15,494 bases of DNA from Lachnospiraceae bacterium (GCA_024699595.1 JAILPG010000180.1:1-15494); one strand, 5' to 3'; shown: positions 1 through 7,433, counted from the stretch's first letter. The notes: generated from the letters alone by a model not told the origin. Numbers and translations are program-made.

Positions 1-444
1 CGAAATACCGCAGATGGTGCAAATACGGGTGCAGGTCAGTCCGCAAAGACCGGTTCCCTTGAAAAGAGGATAAAAGATAAGAAGAAGCTTGCAGAAGAGC
101 TGTCGATCGGAGAGATAACCTTAACAGATATCATCAAGGAACTTGACAAGCCTGCAAGGGATCCGAGAGAAGACATGCCAAAACCCATCCTTCGCTCTGA
201 TGTCCTTGAGATGAAGGACTTAAAGCCCGGAATGATACTTAAGGGCACGGTAAGAAACGTTATAGATTTCGGTGTGTTTGTGGATATAGGCGTACATCAG
301 GACGGCCTCGTACATATATCGCAGATCACGGATAAATACATAAAGCATCCGCTTGAGGCGGTATCCGTAGGCGATATCGTCGAGGTAAAGATCCTTGATG
401 TAAACATTGAGAAAAAGAGGATCTCGCTAACGATGAAGATCTGA
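1..444 (+). CDS. tex: Tex family S1 RNA-binding protein, C-terminal part (5' end outside window)
   Basis: The reading frame is open from base 1 and stops with TGA at 442-444, giving the last 147 residues of a protein that starts outside the window. Seen: the conserved Tex stretch DIIKELDKPARDPRE followed by MPKPILRSDVLEMKDLKPGM (about residues 44-79), then a complete S1 RNA-binding domain (about 75-147) with the hallmark DFGVFVDIGVHQDGLVHIS. Tex proteins are cytoplasmic nucleic-acid-binding proteins with YqgF-like, helix-hairpin-helix and S1 domains, linked to transcription and RNA metabolism; the S1 domain binds RNA. Only the end of the helix-hairpin-helix/S1 half is present. Odd: a low-complexity Asn/Thr/Gly/Ala-rich stretch (residues 2-17) followed by a Lys-rich stretch sits just before the conserved segment, which is not typical of Tex. 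The family call is firm; the precise role is not known from sequence. Confidence 0.93.
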   Translation, partial: RNTADGANTGAGQSAKTGSLEKRIKDKKKLAEELSIGEITLTDIIKELDKPARDPREDMPKPILRSDVLEMKDLKPGMILKGTVRNVIDFGVFVDIGVHQDGLVHISQITDKYIKHPLEAVSVGDIVEVKILDVNIEKKRISLTMKI

Positions 445-468
445 GGAAACGCGTTATCCTGCGTTTCC
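445..468. terminator. Stem-loop after tex, possible weak terminator
   Basis: GGAAACGC (445-452) is perfectly complementary to GCGTTTCC (461-468) with an 8-base loop. It starts directly after the tex stop codon and lies between two convergent genes. There is no T-run on either strand after the stem, so it is not a canonical intrinsic terminator. It may act as a 3'-end stabilising hairpin or a weak bidirectional terminator. Confidence 0.4.
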
Positions 469-527
469 CCGGTGTATCAGAAAGGCCGGTCAAAGCTAAG
501 GCTATGGATACGGTAACCGGAACCCGC

Positions 528-1142
528 TTACGGGTACAGGATCTCTTCCTGCCTTGTCCCCTTGATTATCGGTGAGATCTTCTTATAGATCAGAAGAGTG
601 ATCAGGACATTTATCATTCCCTTTACAAAGGTGAAGGGAGCGTTAAAGATGACCAGACACTTGATAAGAGTGTCAGCCGAGGGCAGGATCGCCTGATACA
701 TCGAGATGATCGTCTCCATCGGCATAAAGGCCGTGTAGATCGGATAAGTGATAAAATAATTGGATGGAATGCTTATGAGTGCCATGGCAAGAGCTCCCAG
801 GACAGAGCCTGTTATGGCATTCTTTTTTGTTTTTTTATGCTGATAAACGATTCCCGCTATAAAGACGAAAGTGGCTCCGATAATGAAGTTAGCCAGCTCG
901 CCCACGCCGCCTGTTTTGGTAACGGTCAGATGCAGCAGGTTTTTTAACAGACAGATGAGCACCCCATATACCGGACCCATAGCGAATGAACCTATGAGAG
1001 CGGGAAGCTCCGAGATATCCATTTTTATAAATGAAGGGATCAGGGGTACGCTGAATTCCAAAAACATGATCACAAATGACAGAGCAGACAGCATCGCTGT
1101 TATCGTCATGAACCTGATGTTGATACGGGAACCGTTTTTCAT
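528..1142 (-). CDS. ribU: ECF transporter S component, riboflavin type (RibU-like)
   Basis: A 204-residue hydrophobic protein with about five to six membrane segments. Seen motifs typical of RibU: MDISELPALIGSFAMGP (residues 41-57), KNLLHL (67-72), TGGVGELANFIIG (77-89) and FNAPFTFVKG (166-175). The S component is the substrate-binding membrane subunit of an energy-coupling factor transporter; RibU captures riboflavin and works with a shared EcfA-EcfA'-EcfT module. No Ecf ATPase or T subunit lies nearby, as expected for a group II ECF system. The reading frame is open upstream to 1229, but I choose ATG at 1142 because GGAGG sits seven bases before it and the extra 29 residues do not match the family. 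The gene has its own consensus promoter and about 90 bases of leader. An FMN riboswitch, common before ribU, was not recognised. Substrate identity rests on motif resemblance only. Confidence 0.85.
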   Translation of the reverse strand: MKNGSRINIRFMTITAMLSALSFVIMFLEFSVPLIPSFIKMDISELPALIGSFAMGPVYGVLICLLKNLLHLTVTKTGGVGELANFIIGATFVFIAGIVYQHKKTKKNAITGSVLGALAMALISIPSNYFITYPIYTAFMPMETIISMYQAILPSADTLIKCLVIFNAPFTFVKGMINVLITLLIYKKISPIIKGTRQEEILYP

Positions 1143-1237
1143 AATTATCCTCCGGGCTCTTATGGACAAGGCGATCGCCTGTCTGAGCAGTGCAGCCGGT
1201 CTGAGAGTTTTCAAACCTGTGATTAACATTCTTCAAA

Positions 1238-1266
1238 ATACTACCTAGACTTTCATATATTGTCAA
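1238..1266 (-). promoter_or_regulatory. Sigma-A promoter of the ribU-like gene
   Basis: Read on the minus strand: TTGACA (1266-1261), a 17-base spacer, then TAGTAT (1243-1238). This is a perfect -35 box, ideal spacing and a near-consensus -10 box. Transcription would start near 1231, leaving a leader of about 88 bases before the ATG at 1142. The leader contains the 12-base palindrome AGGCGATCGCCT (1169-1180) and two CTCAGAC copies 18 bases apart (1181-1187 and 1199-1205, minus strand). Confidence 0.8.
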
Positions 1267-1288
1267 GGGCGGCTCCCCACAGACATTC

Positions 1289-1340
1289 GCAAAACCGTCC
1301 GCTTCGCGTGCTTAAAGATTTGCTTCGCAAATCGTTTTGC
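1289..1340. repeat. Nested inverted-repeat cluster between divergent promoters
   Basis: Outer arms GCAAAAC (1289-1295) and GTTTTGC (1334-1340) enclose two hairpins with the same TTC loop: CGC-TTC-GCG (1300-1308) and GATTTGC-TTC-GCAAATC (1317-1333). The second hairpin abuts the outer 3' arm exactly. Folded, this gives a three-way, cruciform-like element. It lies between the -35 boxes of two divergent promoters and codes for nothing recognisable. It could be a short interspersed palindromic element or a structured spacer; copy number elsewhere in the genome is unknown. Confidence 0.55.
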
Positions 1341-1352
1341 TCAGGCCCAAAA

Positions 1353-1381
1353 ATGACATAAGCAATTTGATGTGATATAAT
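1353..1381 (+). promoter_or_regulatory. Sigma-A promoter of the 1413 gene, with extended -10
   Basis: ATGACA (1353-1358), a 17-base spacer and a perfect TATAAT (1376-1381) preceded by TGA (1373-1375), an extended -10 element. Transcription would begin near 1388, about 25 bases before the ATG at 1413. This is the last strong promoter seen before the long rightward gene series, so it may feed ycxB and the t6A block as well. Confidence 0.75.
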
Positions 1382-1412
1382 AAGTTGATAATTTGTGTGC
1401 AGGAGACTGTTG

Positions 1413-2576
1413 ATGAAGAAGGTTCACATACTGCCCGTCATATATTTCTGTATATTTGTGATCGGGACAGGAATATTCAGCTGTAAAAATCTTGTGGATC
1501 ATTATGTCAATGATACGCCTGACATGAATGAGTGGATACCGGAAAACGGAAGCAGGCTTGAGAGCGACATCGCAAACAATTTTTTTGCCCAGTTCAATTT
1601 TGTAAATCTTAACGGACTGATGGCAAAAATAATGGGCGTCCGCGAGTTAAACGGCGTTCTCAGGCTCGATAACGGATACCTTACGGAGACATCGCCGTAT
1701 TTTGACGACGACATCCTGATACAGAATACGAACGGGATAATAGCTTTTAAGGATTACCTTGAAGCGCGCGGGATACCGTTTATTTTTACCATTACCCCGA
1801 ACACCTCCGCAAAATACGACTCCAAGCTTCCGAACAATTATTTCGATTACGGCAATGAGAACCTTGACAGGATAGCCTCGGCCTTAAGGCGCGGCGGGGT
1901 GGAGGTCATTGATTTCAGGGATGAGCTATACGCAGACGGGATCGATGCCTACGACATGATGTATAAGACGGATCATCACTGGAACACAAGGATGGGCTTT
2001 TATGCATACACAAAGCTCTGCGATGCGCTTGTAGACAAGCTTTCGTGCGAGGTGGATCCGGTCGTAAGGGACATTGACAACTATAAGATCGAGACCTATA
2101 AAAAATGGCACCTTGGCTCAAGAGGGCAGCGGACGGGCAAATATTTCGGAGGGATCGATGATTTTGATCTGATAACTCCCGATTTTGACACCCATCTTGC
2201 CACTTATGACGGTGAAAAAGAGGGCGTGTTTAGAGGCCTTTTGGTCAATACGGATTCCCTGCAGAAAAAAGATCTTACGATCATGAGGGACGATATCAAC
2301 CGCAGATCGACCTACGACAGGGTGCTCGAACAGTCCCAGGGGGATTTTGTAAATTTCAATTCCCACAATGACAAGAAGATCATGATGGTGACGGATTCCT
2401 TCGGAAAGGCGGTCTTTCCTTTCATGGAGATATCCTTTGCAAGGGTCAGATGGGAATACGGTCCGGTTGGAGGCGATGTAATAGATGAGTTTGCACCCGA
2501 TGCGGTCATCATGATCTACGACCTGAGCCAGGATTTTCAGAGCTATCTGTTCGACTACGGATACGCGATGCAGTAA
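1413..2576 (+). CDS. DHHW family protein, AlgX/AlgJ-like, membrane-anchored
   Basis: A 387-residue protein with one N-terminal membrane segment (about residues 5-24) and a long extracytoplasmic domain. Seen: the family signature TDHHWNT (186-192) and, near the C terminus, a TDSFG motif (327-331) whose Ser sits where the SGNH nucleophile lies in AlgJ/AlgX-like proteins. DHHW proteins in Firmicutes resemble the periplasmic acetyltransferase domain that works with MBOAT membrane proteins to O-acetylate exopolysaccharides. By inference this one modifies a surface polymer, but no MBOAT partner is present in the window. The start is ATG 1413 because AGGAG lies seven bases upstream; an in-frame GTG at 1395 would add six residues but overlaps the ribosome binding site. 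A strong promoter precedes it, and a membrane protein gene follows 13 bases downstream. The family call is good; acetyltransferase activity is inferred. Confidence 0.8.
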   Translation: MKKVHILPVIYFCIFVIGTGIFSCKNLVDHYVNDTPDMNEWIPENGSRLESDIANNFFAQFNFVNLNGLMAKIMGVRELNGVLRLDNGYLTETSPYFDDDILIQNTNGIIAFKDYLEARGIPFIFTITPNTSAKYDSKLPNNYFDYGNENLDRIASALRRGGVEVIDFRDELYADGIDAYDMMYKTDHHWNTRMGFYAYTKLCDALVDKLSCEVDPVVRDIDNYKIETYKKWHLGSRGQRTGKYFGGIDDFDLITPDFDTHLATYDGEKEGVFRGLLVNTDSLQKKDLTIMRDDINRRSTYDRVLEQSQGDFVNFNSHNDKKIMMVTDSFGKAVFPFMEISFARVRWEYGPVGGDVIDEFAPDAVIMIYDLSQDFQSYLFDYGYAMQ

Positions 2577-2589
2577 GGATAGAAAAATC

Positions 2590-3066
2590 ATGGAAATAGA
2601 ATTCGACGTACAGATGAATACGGGAAAAATATATGATTATATGCTGAGGCAGATATTTACGAGCTTTTCCGGCATCATGGGAGAGATCGTGGGACTCATG
2701 CTCATCGTTGGATTTTTCCTGTCGAAGAATTTTCTGTATCTGATAGCAGGCATCATCATCATCCTGTATCTGCCGGTAGCGCTGTATCTGCAGGCAAAAA
2801 AGCAGGCGTTAAGCCCTGCCTTCAAGGAGCCGCAGCATTACAGGCTTTCGGAGGAGGGCATAGAGATCACGGTACTCGGAGAGCACGACTCGGCTCCGTG
2901 GGAAGCGATATCAAAGGTCGTATCCACAGGAAAGAACCTGATCCTCTATACCAACAAGGTAAGAGCCACGCTGTTTCCCTTTGAGGATCTCGGGGAAAAA
3001 AAGAATGCAGTGATCGAAATGATATCCACCCATGTCGATCCGAAGAAGGTAAACATCAGGGTGTGA
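2590..3066 (+). CDS. YcxB-like membrane protein
   Basis: A 158-residue protein. Seen: a short N-terminal cytoplasmic stretch, two adjacent membrane segments (about residues 29-46 and 48-67) joined by a short turn, then a soluble beta-rich C-terminal domain of about 85 residues with the pattern YRLSEEGIEI...W..I..V...KNLILYTNK..ATLFP. This topology and the W-x-x-I / LY-x-x-x-x-A-x-x-FP pattern match the YcxB-like family, whose function is unknown. It starts 13 bases after the DHHW gene and is probably co-transcribed with it. The ribosome binding site is weak (AAGGA about ten bases before the ATG), consistent with translation coupled to the upstream gene. Being the second gene behind a surface-acting enzyme is suggestive but does not define a function. 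Confidence 0.7.
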   Translation: MEIEFDVQMNTGKIYDYMLRQIFTSFSGIMGEIVGLMLIVGFFLSKNFLYLIAGIIIILYLPVALYLQAKKQALSPAFKEPQHYRLSEEGIEITVLGEHDSAPWEAISKVVSTGKNLILYTNKVRATLFPFEDLGEKKNAVIEMISTHVDPKKVNIRV

Positions 3067-3115
3067 CTAAAGAAAATGTCACAAAGTGACGATAGATATA
3101 GAAAGGGCTCTTTGT

Positions 3116-3568
3116 ATGTTTATGCCCGAAAAGATCATGGAGACAGACAGCGAAAAAGAGACCTTTGAGCTGGCAAAAGAAATGGGAAGCCTGGCAGAGG
3201 CGGGTCAGGTATATACGCTGACAGGTGACCTGGGTGCGGGAAAGACCGTATTTGCAAAGGGCTTTGCAGAAGGCCTTGGGGTCACGGAATGTGTCAACTC
3301 ACCGACCTTTACGATAGTACAGGAATATGATACGGGAAGACTTCCGCTGTACCATTTCGATGTATACAGGATCGGAGATGTAAACGAAATGGATGAGATC
3401 GGCTATGAGGATTATATCTACGGAGACGGTGTCTGCCTGATAGAATGGGCCGACCTGATAGATGAGCTGATCCCTGAGAATGCCGTTAGGATAAGGATCG
3501 ACAGGGATACAGAAAAGGGAAGCGACCACCGCATGATCCGGATAGGAGAAAACCTCCCGGATGCTTAA
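3116..3568 (+). CDS. tsaE: tRNA threonylcarbamoyladenosine biosynthesis ATPase TsaE
   Basis: A 150-residue cytoplasmic P-loop ATPase. Seen: Walker A GDLGAGKT (residues 37-44), the family block NSPTFTIVQEY (61-71), HFDVYRI (80-86) and LIEWAD (108-113). TsaE joins the TsaB-TsaD complex and its ATP hydrolysis drives multiple rounds of t6A37 formation on ANN-decoding tRNAs. Length matches the family. The frame is open from a GTG at 3086, but that codon lies in the 3' arm of a GTCAC-AAA-GTGAC hairpin (3078-3090) and has no ribosome binding site; ATG 3116 has AAAGGG eight bases upstream and gives the usual N terminus, so I use it. ATG 3122 is also possible. tsaB follows after 60 bases, and rimI and tsaD lie further downstream, which supports the assignment. 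Confidence 0.95.
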   Translation: MFMPEKIMETDSEKETFELAKEMGSLAEAGQVYTLTGDLGAGKTVFAKGFAEGLGVTECVNSPTFTIVQEYDTGRLPLYHFDVYRIGDVNEMDEIGYEDYIYGDGVCLIEWADLIDELIPENAVRIRIDRDTEKGSDHRMIRIGENLPDA

Positions 3569-3599
3569 ACGGCCGGTAAAAAGCCTCCGGAAAAGTACG

Positions 3600-3617
3600 A
3601 CAACAAGGACAACAAGG
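3600..3617 (+). repeat. Short tandem repeat before tsaB that duplicates the ribosome binding site
   Basis: The nine-base unit ACAACAAGG occurs twice in direct tandem in the tsaE-tsaB gap. Each copy ends in AAGGA when the next base is included, so the ribosome binding site of tsaB (second copy, about ten bases before ATG 3629) is present twice. A slippage-prone duplication is a simple explanation. Confidence 0.5.
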
Positions 3618-3628
3618 ACAGCAGATAC

Positions 3629-4384
3629 ATGAAGATACTCTCTGTTGACAGCTCGGGGCTCGTTGCGACTGTAGCGATAGCAGCTGATGATGAGCTGATA
3701 GCGGAATATACGATCAACTATAAAAAGACACACTCACAGACTCTGCTTCCGATGCTTGATGAGATAAGATCGATGACGGAGCTCGATCTTGATACGATAG
3801 ATGCGATCGCGGTAACGAAAGGACCGGGATCCTTTACGGGCTTAAGGATAGGCTCGGCAACGGTAAAGGGATTGGGACTGGCGCTGAATAAGCCGATAAT
3901 ACCCGTGCCCACGGTCGATGCACTTGCATACAATGCCTGGGGATATAACGGCCTTATCTGTCCGGTAATGGATGCAAGAAGGGACCAGGTATATACAGGG
4001 ATCTATGCATTTGAGAGAGATGAGAGCGGCAGGGTGTCGGATTTTAAGACTTACATGGAACAGCAGCCGATGGATATAGAAGACCTTGCGGATGAGCTTA
4101 AGAAAACGGCTGAAAAGCAGGCGATCCTCTTTCTCGGCGACGGAGTGCCCGTATACAGGGAAAAGCTTGACTATCTGATGAAGGAAAGAAACCTCATCCA
4201 CGAATACGCTCCCCTTAATATGTCAAGGCAGAGAGCAGGCTCGGCAGCAGTCCTTGCGGCAAGGCTCTACAGGGAAGGCGTCACGGAGAGCGCTGCAGAG
4301 CACAGGCCCGAATATCTGAGGATGACGCAGGCCGAGCGCGAGAGGCAGGAAAAAATAAATGACAGACAGCATAGAGATCCGTGA
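3629..4384 (+). CDS. tsaB: tRNA threonylcarbamoyladenosine biosynthesis protein TsaB
   Basis: A 251-residue protein of the ASKHA fold, an inactive paralogue of TsaD. Seen: MKILSVDSSG at the N terminus, THSQTLLPMLDEI (residues 34-46), and the family hallmark VTKGPGSFTGLRIG (62-75), followed by PVMDARRDQVY around residue 112. TsaB lacks the metal-binding HxxxH of TsaD and acts as its dimerisation partner in the t6A complex. The last codons overlap rimI by 26 bases, so the final residues (about 243-251) are constrained by a second reading frame. AAGGA about ten bases upstream supports ATG 3629. Its place between tsaE and rimI is the classic Firmicute order. Confidence 0.95.
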   Translation: MKILSVDSSGLVATVAIAADDELIAEYTINYKKTHSQTLLPMLDEIRSMTELDLDTIDAIAVTKGPGSFTGLRIGSATVKGLGLALNKPIIPVPTVDALAYNAWGYNGLICPVMDARRDQVYTGIYAFERDESGRVSDFKTYMEQQPMDIEDLADELKKTAEKQAILFLGDGVPVYREKLDYLMKERNLIHEYAPLNMSRQRAGSAAVLAARLYREGVTESAAEHRPEYLRMTQAERERQEKINDRQHRDP

Positions 4385-4808
4385 AATGACGGATAACGAA
4401 GTCGATGAGGTCTGTGCTCTTGAGGAAGAGACTTTTTCGATGCCCTGGAAAAAGAAGGATTTTCTTAGGATGATCGAAGATGATCATATGTGTTATCTGG
4501 TGGCGATGCTTGACGGATCGGTGATAGCCGGTGCAGGGATAAGAGAGATAGCCGGAGATATAGAGATAACAAACGTTGCCGTCAAGGAAAAATACAGAAA
4601 GCACGGATACGGCACGAAGCTCCTTGATGCCGTGATAGAAAAAGGCAGAGAAATGGGAGGCCTTGCCTATACCCTTGAGGTCAGAAAGAGCAATAAAGCT
4701 GCGATAGCGCTGTATGAAAAGGCAGGCTTTAAGACCGAGGGCGTGAGGAAGGATTTTTACGAAAAGCCCGTTGAAGACGGACTTATAATGTGGAAGAGGA
4801 TTTACTGA
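4359..4808 (+). CDS. rimI: Ribosomal-protein-alanine N-acetyltransferase RimI (GNAT family)
   Basis: A 149-residue GNAT-fold acetyltransferase. Seen: the acetyl-CoA pyrophosphate-binding loop RKHGYGTKLL (residues 80-89, RxxGxG type), ITNVAV (70-75) before it, LEVRKSN (106-112) with the conserved Glu, and ALYEKAGF (117-124) with the conserved Tyr. RimI acetylates the N-terminal alanine of ribosomal protein S18 in Escherichia coli; homologues in t6A clusters are annotated the same way, although other N-terminal substrates are possible. The start overlaps the end of tsaB by 26 bases and the stop TGA shares its A with the ATG of rnz, so the three genes are translationally linked. Length and motifs are complete. 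Confidence 0.9.
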   Translation: MTDSIEIREMTDNEVDEVCALEEETFSMPWKKKDFLRMIEDDHMCYLVAMLDGSVIAGAGIREIAGDIEITNVAVKEKYRKHGYGTKLLDAVIEKGREMGGLAYTLEVRKSNKAAIALYEKAGFKTEGVRKDFYEKPVEDGLIMWKRIY

Positions 4809-5716
4809 TGTTGGATGTATGCCTGCTTGGGACGGGGGGTATGATGCCCCTGCCATACAGATGGCTGACATCGTTAATGATGAGGTTTAACGGCTCAAGC
4901 ATACTTATAGACTGCGGCGAGGGCACCCAGATAGCGATGAAGCAGACGGGATGGAGCCCGAAGCCCATAGATGTGATCTGCTTTACCCATTATCACGCGG
5001 ATCACATAAGCGGACTGCCGGGGCTGCTTCTTTCGATGGGAAACGCCGAGAGAACGGAGCCGGTGCTCATGATAGGGCCAAGAGGGTTAAAAAGAGTGGT
5101 GGAATCATTAAGGGTCATCGCTCCGGAGCTGCCCTTTGAGATACGCTACCATGAGCTTACAGAGCTTTCGGAAAGCATAGAGTTTGAGGGATATACCCTG
5201 AATGCCTTTAAGGTCGTGCATAATATAGTCTGCTACGGCTACAGTATAGAGATAAAGAGGGCGGGCCTCTTTAACGCAGAGGCTGCAAAGAGTAAGGAGA
5301 TCCCGCTTAAGTACTGGAGCAGGCTGCAGAAGGGTGAGATAATAACCGACGGTGATATGACCTATACACCGGACATGGTGCTCGGCCCAGAGAGAAAGGG
5401 CATTAAGCTTACCTACTGTACAGACAGTCGACCGACACGGTCAATAGTCGAAAATGCTGTTGATTCCGACCTTTTTATCTGCGAAGGCATGTACGGCGAG
5501 GAAGGTATGGAGGGCAAGGCCAAGGAGCACAAGCACATGACCTTTTACGAGGCGGCAGAGCTTGCAAAGCAGGCCGGGGTGAAAGAGATGTGGCTTACGC
5601 ATTACTCACCGAGCCTTGCATATCCTAAGGAATATGAACCGGCTGTGAAAAAGATCTTTGATAGAACGGTCGTTGCTAAGGATGGCCGGACCGTAACGTT
5701 AAAGTTCGAAGACTAA
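4808..5716 (+). CDS. rnz: Ribonuclease Z, MBL-fold tRNA 3'-processing endonuclease
   Basis: A 302-residue metallo-beta-lactamase-fold protein. Seen zinc ligands in order: HYHADH (residues 61-66), H138 in VVHN, D206 in TYCTDS, H243 in KHMT and H265 in THYS. SILIDCGEGTQ (31-41) matches the RNase Z N-terminal strand. The region at about 150-200 is the right place for the tRNA-binding exosite arm. RNase Z cuts tRNA precursors 3' of the discriminator base. I use ATG 4808 because it gives the standard MLDVCLLGTGG start, has AGAGGA seven bases upstream and overlaps the rimI stop as TGATG; an in-frame ATG at 4790 would add six residues. A tRNA-maturation enzyme inside a tRNA-modification cluster makes functional sense. 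Other MBL phosphodiesterases are possible but fit less well. Confidence 0.87.
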   Translation: MLDVCLLGTGGMMPLPYRWLTSLMMRFNGSSILIDCGEGTQIAMKQTGWSPKPIDVICFTHYHADHISGLPGLLLSMGNAERTEPVLMIGPRGLKRVVESLRVIAPELPFEIRYHELTELSESIEFEGYTLNAFKVVHNIVCYGYSIEIKRAGLFNAEAAKSKEIPLKYWSRLQKGEIITDGDMTYTPDMVLGPERKGIKLTYCTDSRPTRSIVENAVDSDLFICEGMYGEEGMEGKAKEHKHMTFYEAAELAKQAGVKEMWLTHYSPSLAYPKEYEPAVKKIFDRTVVAKDGRTVTLKFED

Positions 5717-5808
5717 GCGTTTAAGAGTACGCGGCGCTTCGCAGATCTGTGGATCAGGCAGAAGAGCATAAACACTCCGGAAAAAAACAGGCGAAAGGAG
5801 GCGCGAAG

Positions 5809-6405
5809 ATGGCGATGAAGAAATCGGCGAATGTTGTAAAGATAATAGTCGTCGCTGTTTTTTGCGTGCTTTTGATAGGCCTGTTTGCATTCCTCGTAAA
5901 CCGCAGACCGTCGCAGGCCGATACCACAACAAGGCTTACCCCGGTGCAGGAGCTGTTATCCCAGAATCTCTACGGCAATTATCCTCCGACACCCAAGGAG
6001 GTCGTAAAGCTCTACAGTGAGTACACGAGATGTTTTTACGGGGAAAAATACACCGATGAGGAGCTCGAGGCACTGGCGCTCAAGTCAAGGGAGCTCTTAG
6101 ATGAGGAGCTTGTGGACGGGCAGACGGATGCGGATTATCTTGAATCCCTTAAAACGGACATAGCAAGATACAAGTCAGAGAACCGCTCCATTTCAAGCTA
6201 TTCGGTATCATCGGCAGCGGATGTTGAATACAATACTTTTGACGGATATGACTGGGCGATGCTTGGATGTATCTATTCCATGAGGATAGGAAAGACGATA
6301 GCGCCCGTTAATGAGACCTATCTCTTAAGAAAGGACGCTTCGGGCCACTGGAAGATCTACGGCTGGAAGCTGGAAGAAAAGAAGCAGGAGATAAAGATCG
6401 AGTAA
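5809..6405 (+). CDS. Single-pass membrane protein of unknown function in the t6A cluster
   Basis: A 198-residue protein I do not recognise with certainty; it may belong to a Lachnospiraceae DUF family (DUF6715-like), recalled only from general layout. Seen: a basic N terminus [11 protein letters not shown], one membrane helix (about residues 12-29), then an extracytoplasmic domain of about 165 residues with [19 protein letters not shown] (about 62-80), an acidic helical stretch, a Ser-rich segment SISSYSVSS, and a final strand-rich part ending [19 protein letters not shown]. The last part resembles the end of NTF2-like or lipocalin-like folds, where a late Trp-x-Ile strand is common; this is a guess. 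The start is ATG 5809 with AAAGGAGG seven bases upstream. The stop overlaps the tsaD start as TAATG, implying coupled translation with tsaD. Confidence 0.75.
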   Translation: MAMKKSANVVKIIVVAVFCVLLIGLFAFLVNRRPSQADTTTRLTPVQELLSQNLYGNYPPTPKEVVKLYSEYTRCFYGEKYTDEELEALALKSRELLDEELVDGQTDADYLESLKTDIARYKSENRSISSYSVSSAADVEYNTFDGYDWAMLGCIYSMRIGKTIAPVNETYLLRKDASGHWKIYGWKLEEKKQEIKIE

Positions 6406-7433
6406 TGGATAAAGATATACTGATCCTCGGCATAGAAAGCTCCTGTGACGAGACCGCGGCTTCCGTTGTAAGAAACGGAAGGGAAGTACTCTCAAACATC
6501 ATATATTCGCAGATCGATCTGCACACCATATACGGCGGTGTTGTCCCCGAGATAGCATCGAGAAAGCACATCGAAAAGATCAACCAGGTAATAGAAAAAG
6601 CGCTCAAGGATGCGGAGGTATCCCTTAAAGATATCGATGCGATAGCGGTCACCTACGGCCCCGGGCTTGTGGGTGCTCTTTTGGTTGGAGTGGCCGAGGC
6701 CAAGGCAATAAGCTTTGCATCGGGCATACCCCTTATCGGCGTGCATCATATAGAGGGGCATATCTGCGCAAACTTTATAGAGCATGAGGATCTGAAGCCG
6801 CCCTTTATGTCGCTGGTGGTATCGGGCGGACATACGCATCTTGTAAACGTTATCGATTACGGGGAGTACAAGGTCCTCGGAAGGACAAGGGATGATGCGG
6901 CGGGAGAAGCCTTTGACAAGGTGGCAAGAGCGATAGGACTCGGCTACCCTGGCGGCCCCAAGATAGATAAGCTTGTAAGGGAAGAGCACGGCAATCCCGA
7001 AGCCATCGATTTTCCCAGGGCTCATGTGGGTGATTCCGAGTATGATTTCAGCTTCTCAGGGCTTAAATCGGCCGTTCTCAACTACATAAACAGTGAAAAA
7101 ATGCAGGGACATGAGATCGTCGTAAAGGATGTTGCAGCCTCATTCCAGAAAGCCGTGACCGATGTGTTAGTGGAGCGCGGGATAAATGCGGTGCTTTCAA
7201 GAGGCGAAGATAAGATAGCCCTTGCCGGAGGCGTTGCCTCAAACAGCGCACTGAGGGCTGCCTATGACGAGGCCTGCAGACAGTGCGGCATAACCCTCTA
7301 TTACCCCTCGCCCGTATACTGCACGGACAATGCGGCGATGATAGCCGTCGCGGGTTATTATGAGTACCTTCGGGGCAATTTTGCGGGTTATGATCTGAAC
7401 GCCGTACCGAATCTGAAGCTTGGAGAGAGGTAG
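6405..7433 (+). CDS. tsaD: tRNA N6-adenosine threonylcarbamoyltransferase TsaD
   Basis: A 342-residue full-length TsaD/Kae1/YgjD protein. Seen: [12 protein letters not shown] (residues 9-20), the metal-binding HIEGH (115-119), SGGHTHLV (140-147), [13 protein letters not shown] (163-175), the nucleotide-binding ALAGGVASN (272-280) and the third metal ligand D308 in CTDNAAM. TsaD transfers the threonylcarbamoyl group from threonylcarbamoyl-AMP to A37 of tRNAs that read ANN codons, in complex with TsaB and TsaE encoded upstream. All catalytic and metal-binding residues are present. The start codon overlaps the stop of the upstream membrane protein gene by one base. An essential gene in most bacteria; the assignment is secure. 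Confidence 0.97.
   Translation: MDKDILILGIESSCDETAASVVRNGREVLSNIIYSQIDLHTIYGGVVPEIASRKHIEKINQVIEKALKDAEVSLKDIDAIAVTYGPGLVGALLVGVAEAKAISFASGIPLIGVHHIEGHICANFIEHEDLKPPFMSLVVSGGHTHLVNVIDYGEYKVLGRTRDDAAGEAFDKVARAIGLGYPGGPKIDKLVREEHGNPEAIDFPRAHVGDSEYDFSFSGLKSAVLNYINSEKMQGHEIVVKDVAASFQKAVTDVLVERGINAVLSRGEDKIALAGGVASNSALRAAYDEACRQCGITLYYPSPVYCTDNAAMIAVAGYYEYLRGNFAGYDLNAVPNLKLGER

Noticed and set aside
871..1248. Open frame of 125 codons on the plus strand across the ribU-like gene
   Set aside because: It is the antisense of a well-supported RibU-type gene with its own promoter and ribosome binding site; the translation has no family motifs and no ribosome binding site.
3078..3090. GTCAC-AAA-GTGAC hairpin before tsaE, considered as a terminator or regulatory site
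   Set aside because: Short stem with a three-base loop and no T-run; kept only as an argument against the GTG 3086 start.
4281..4871. Long minus-strand open frame (196 codons) across tsaB end, rimI and rnz start
   Set aside because: Fully antisense to three genes with intact catalytic motifs; composition is Cys/His/Ser-rich as expected from a shadow frame.
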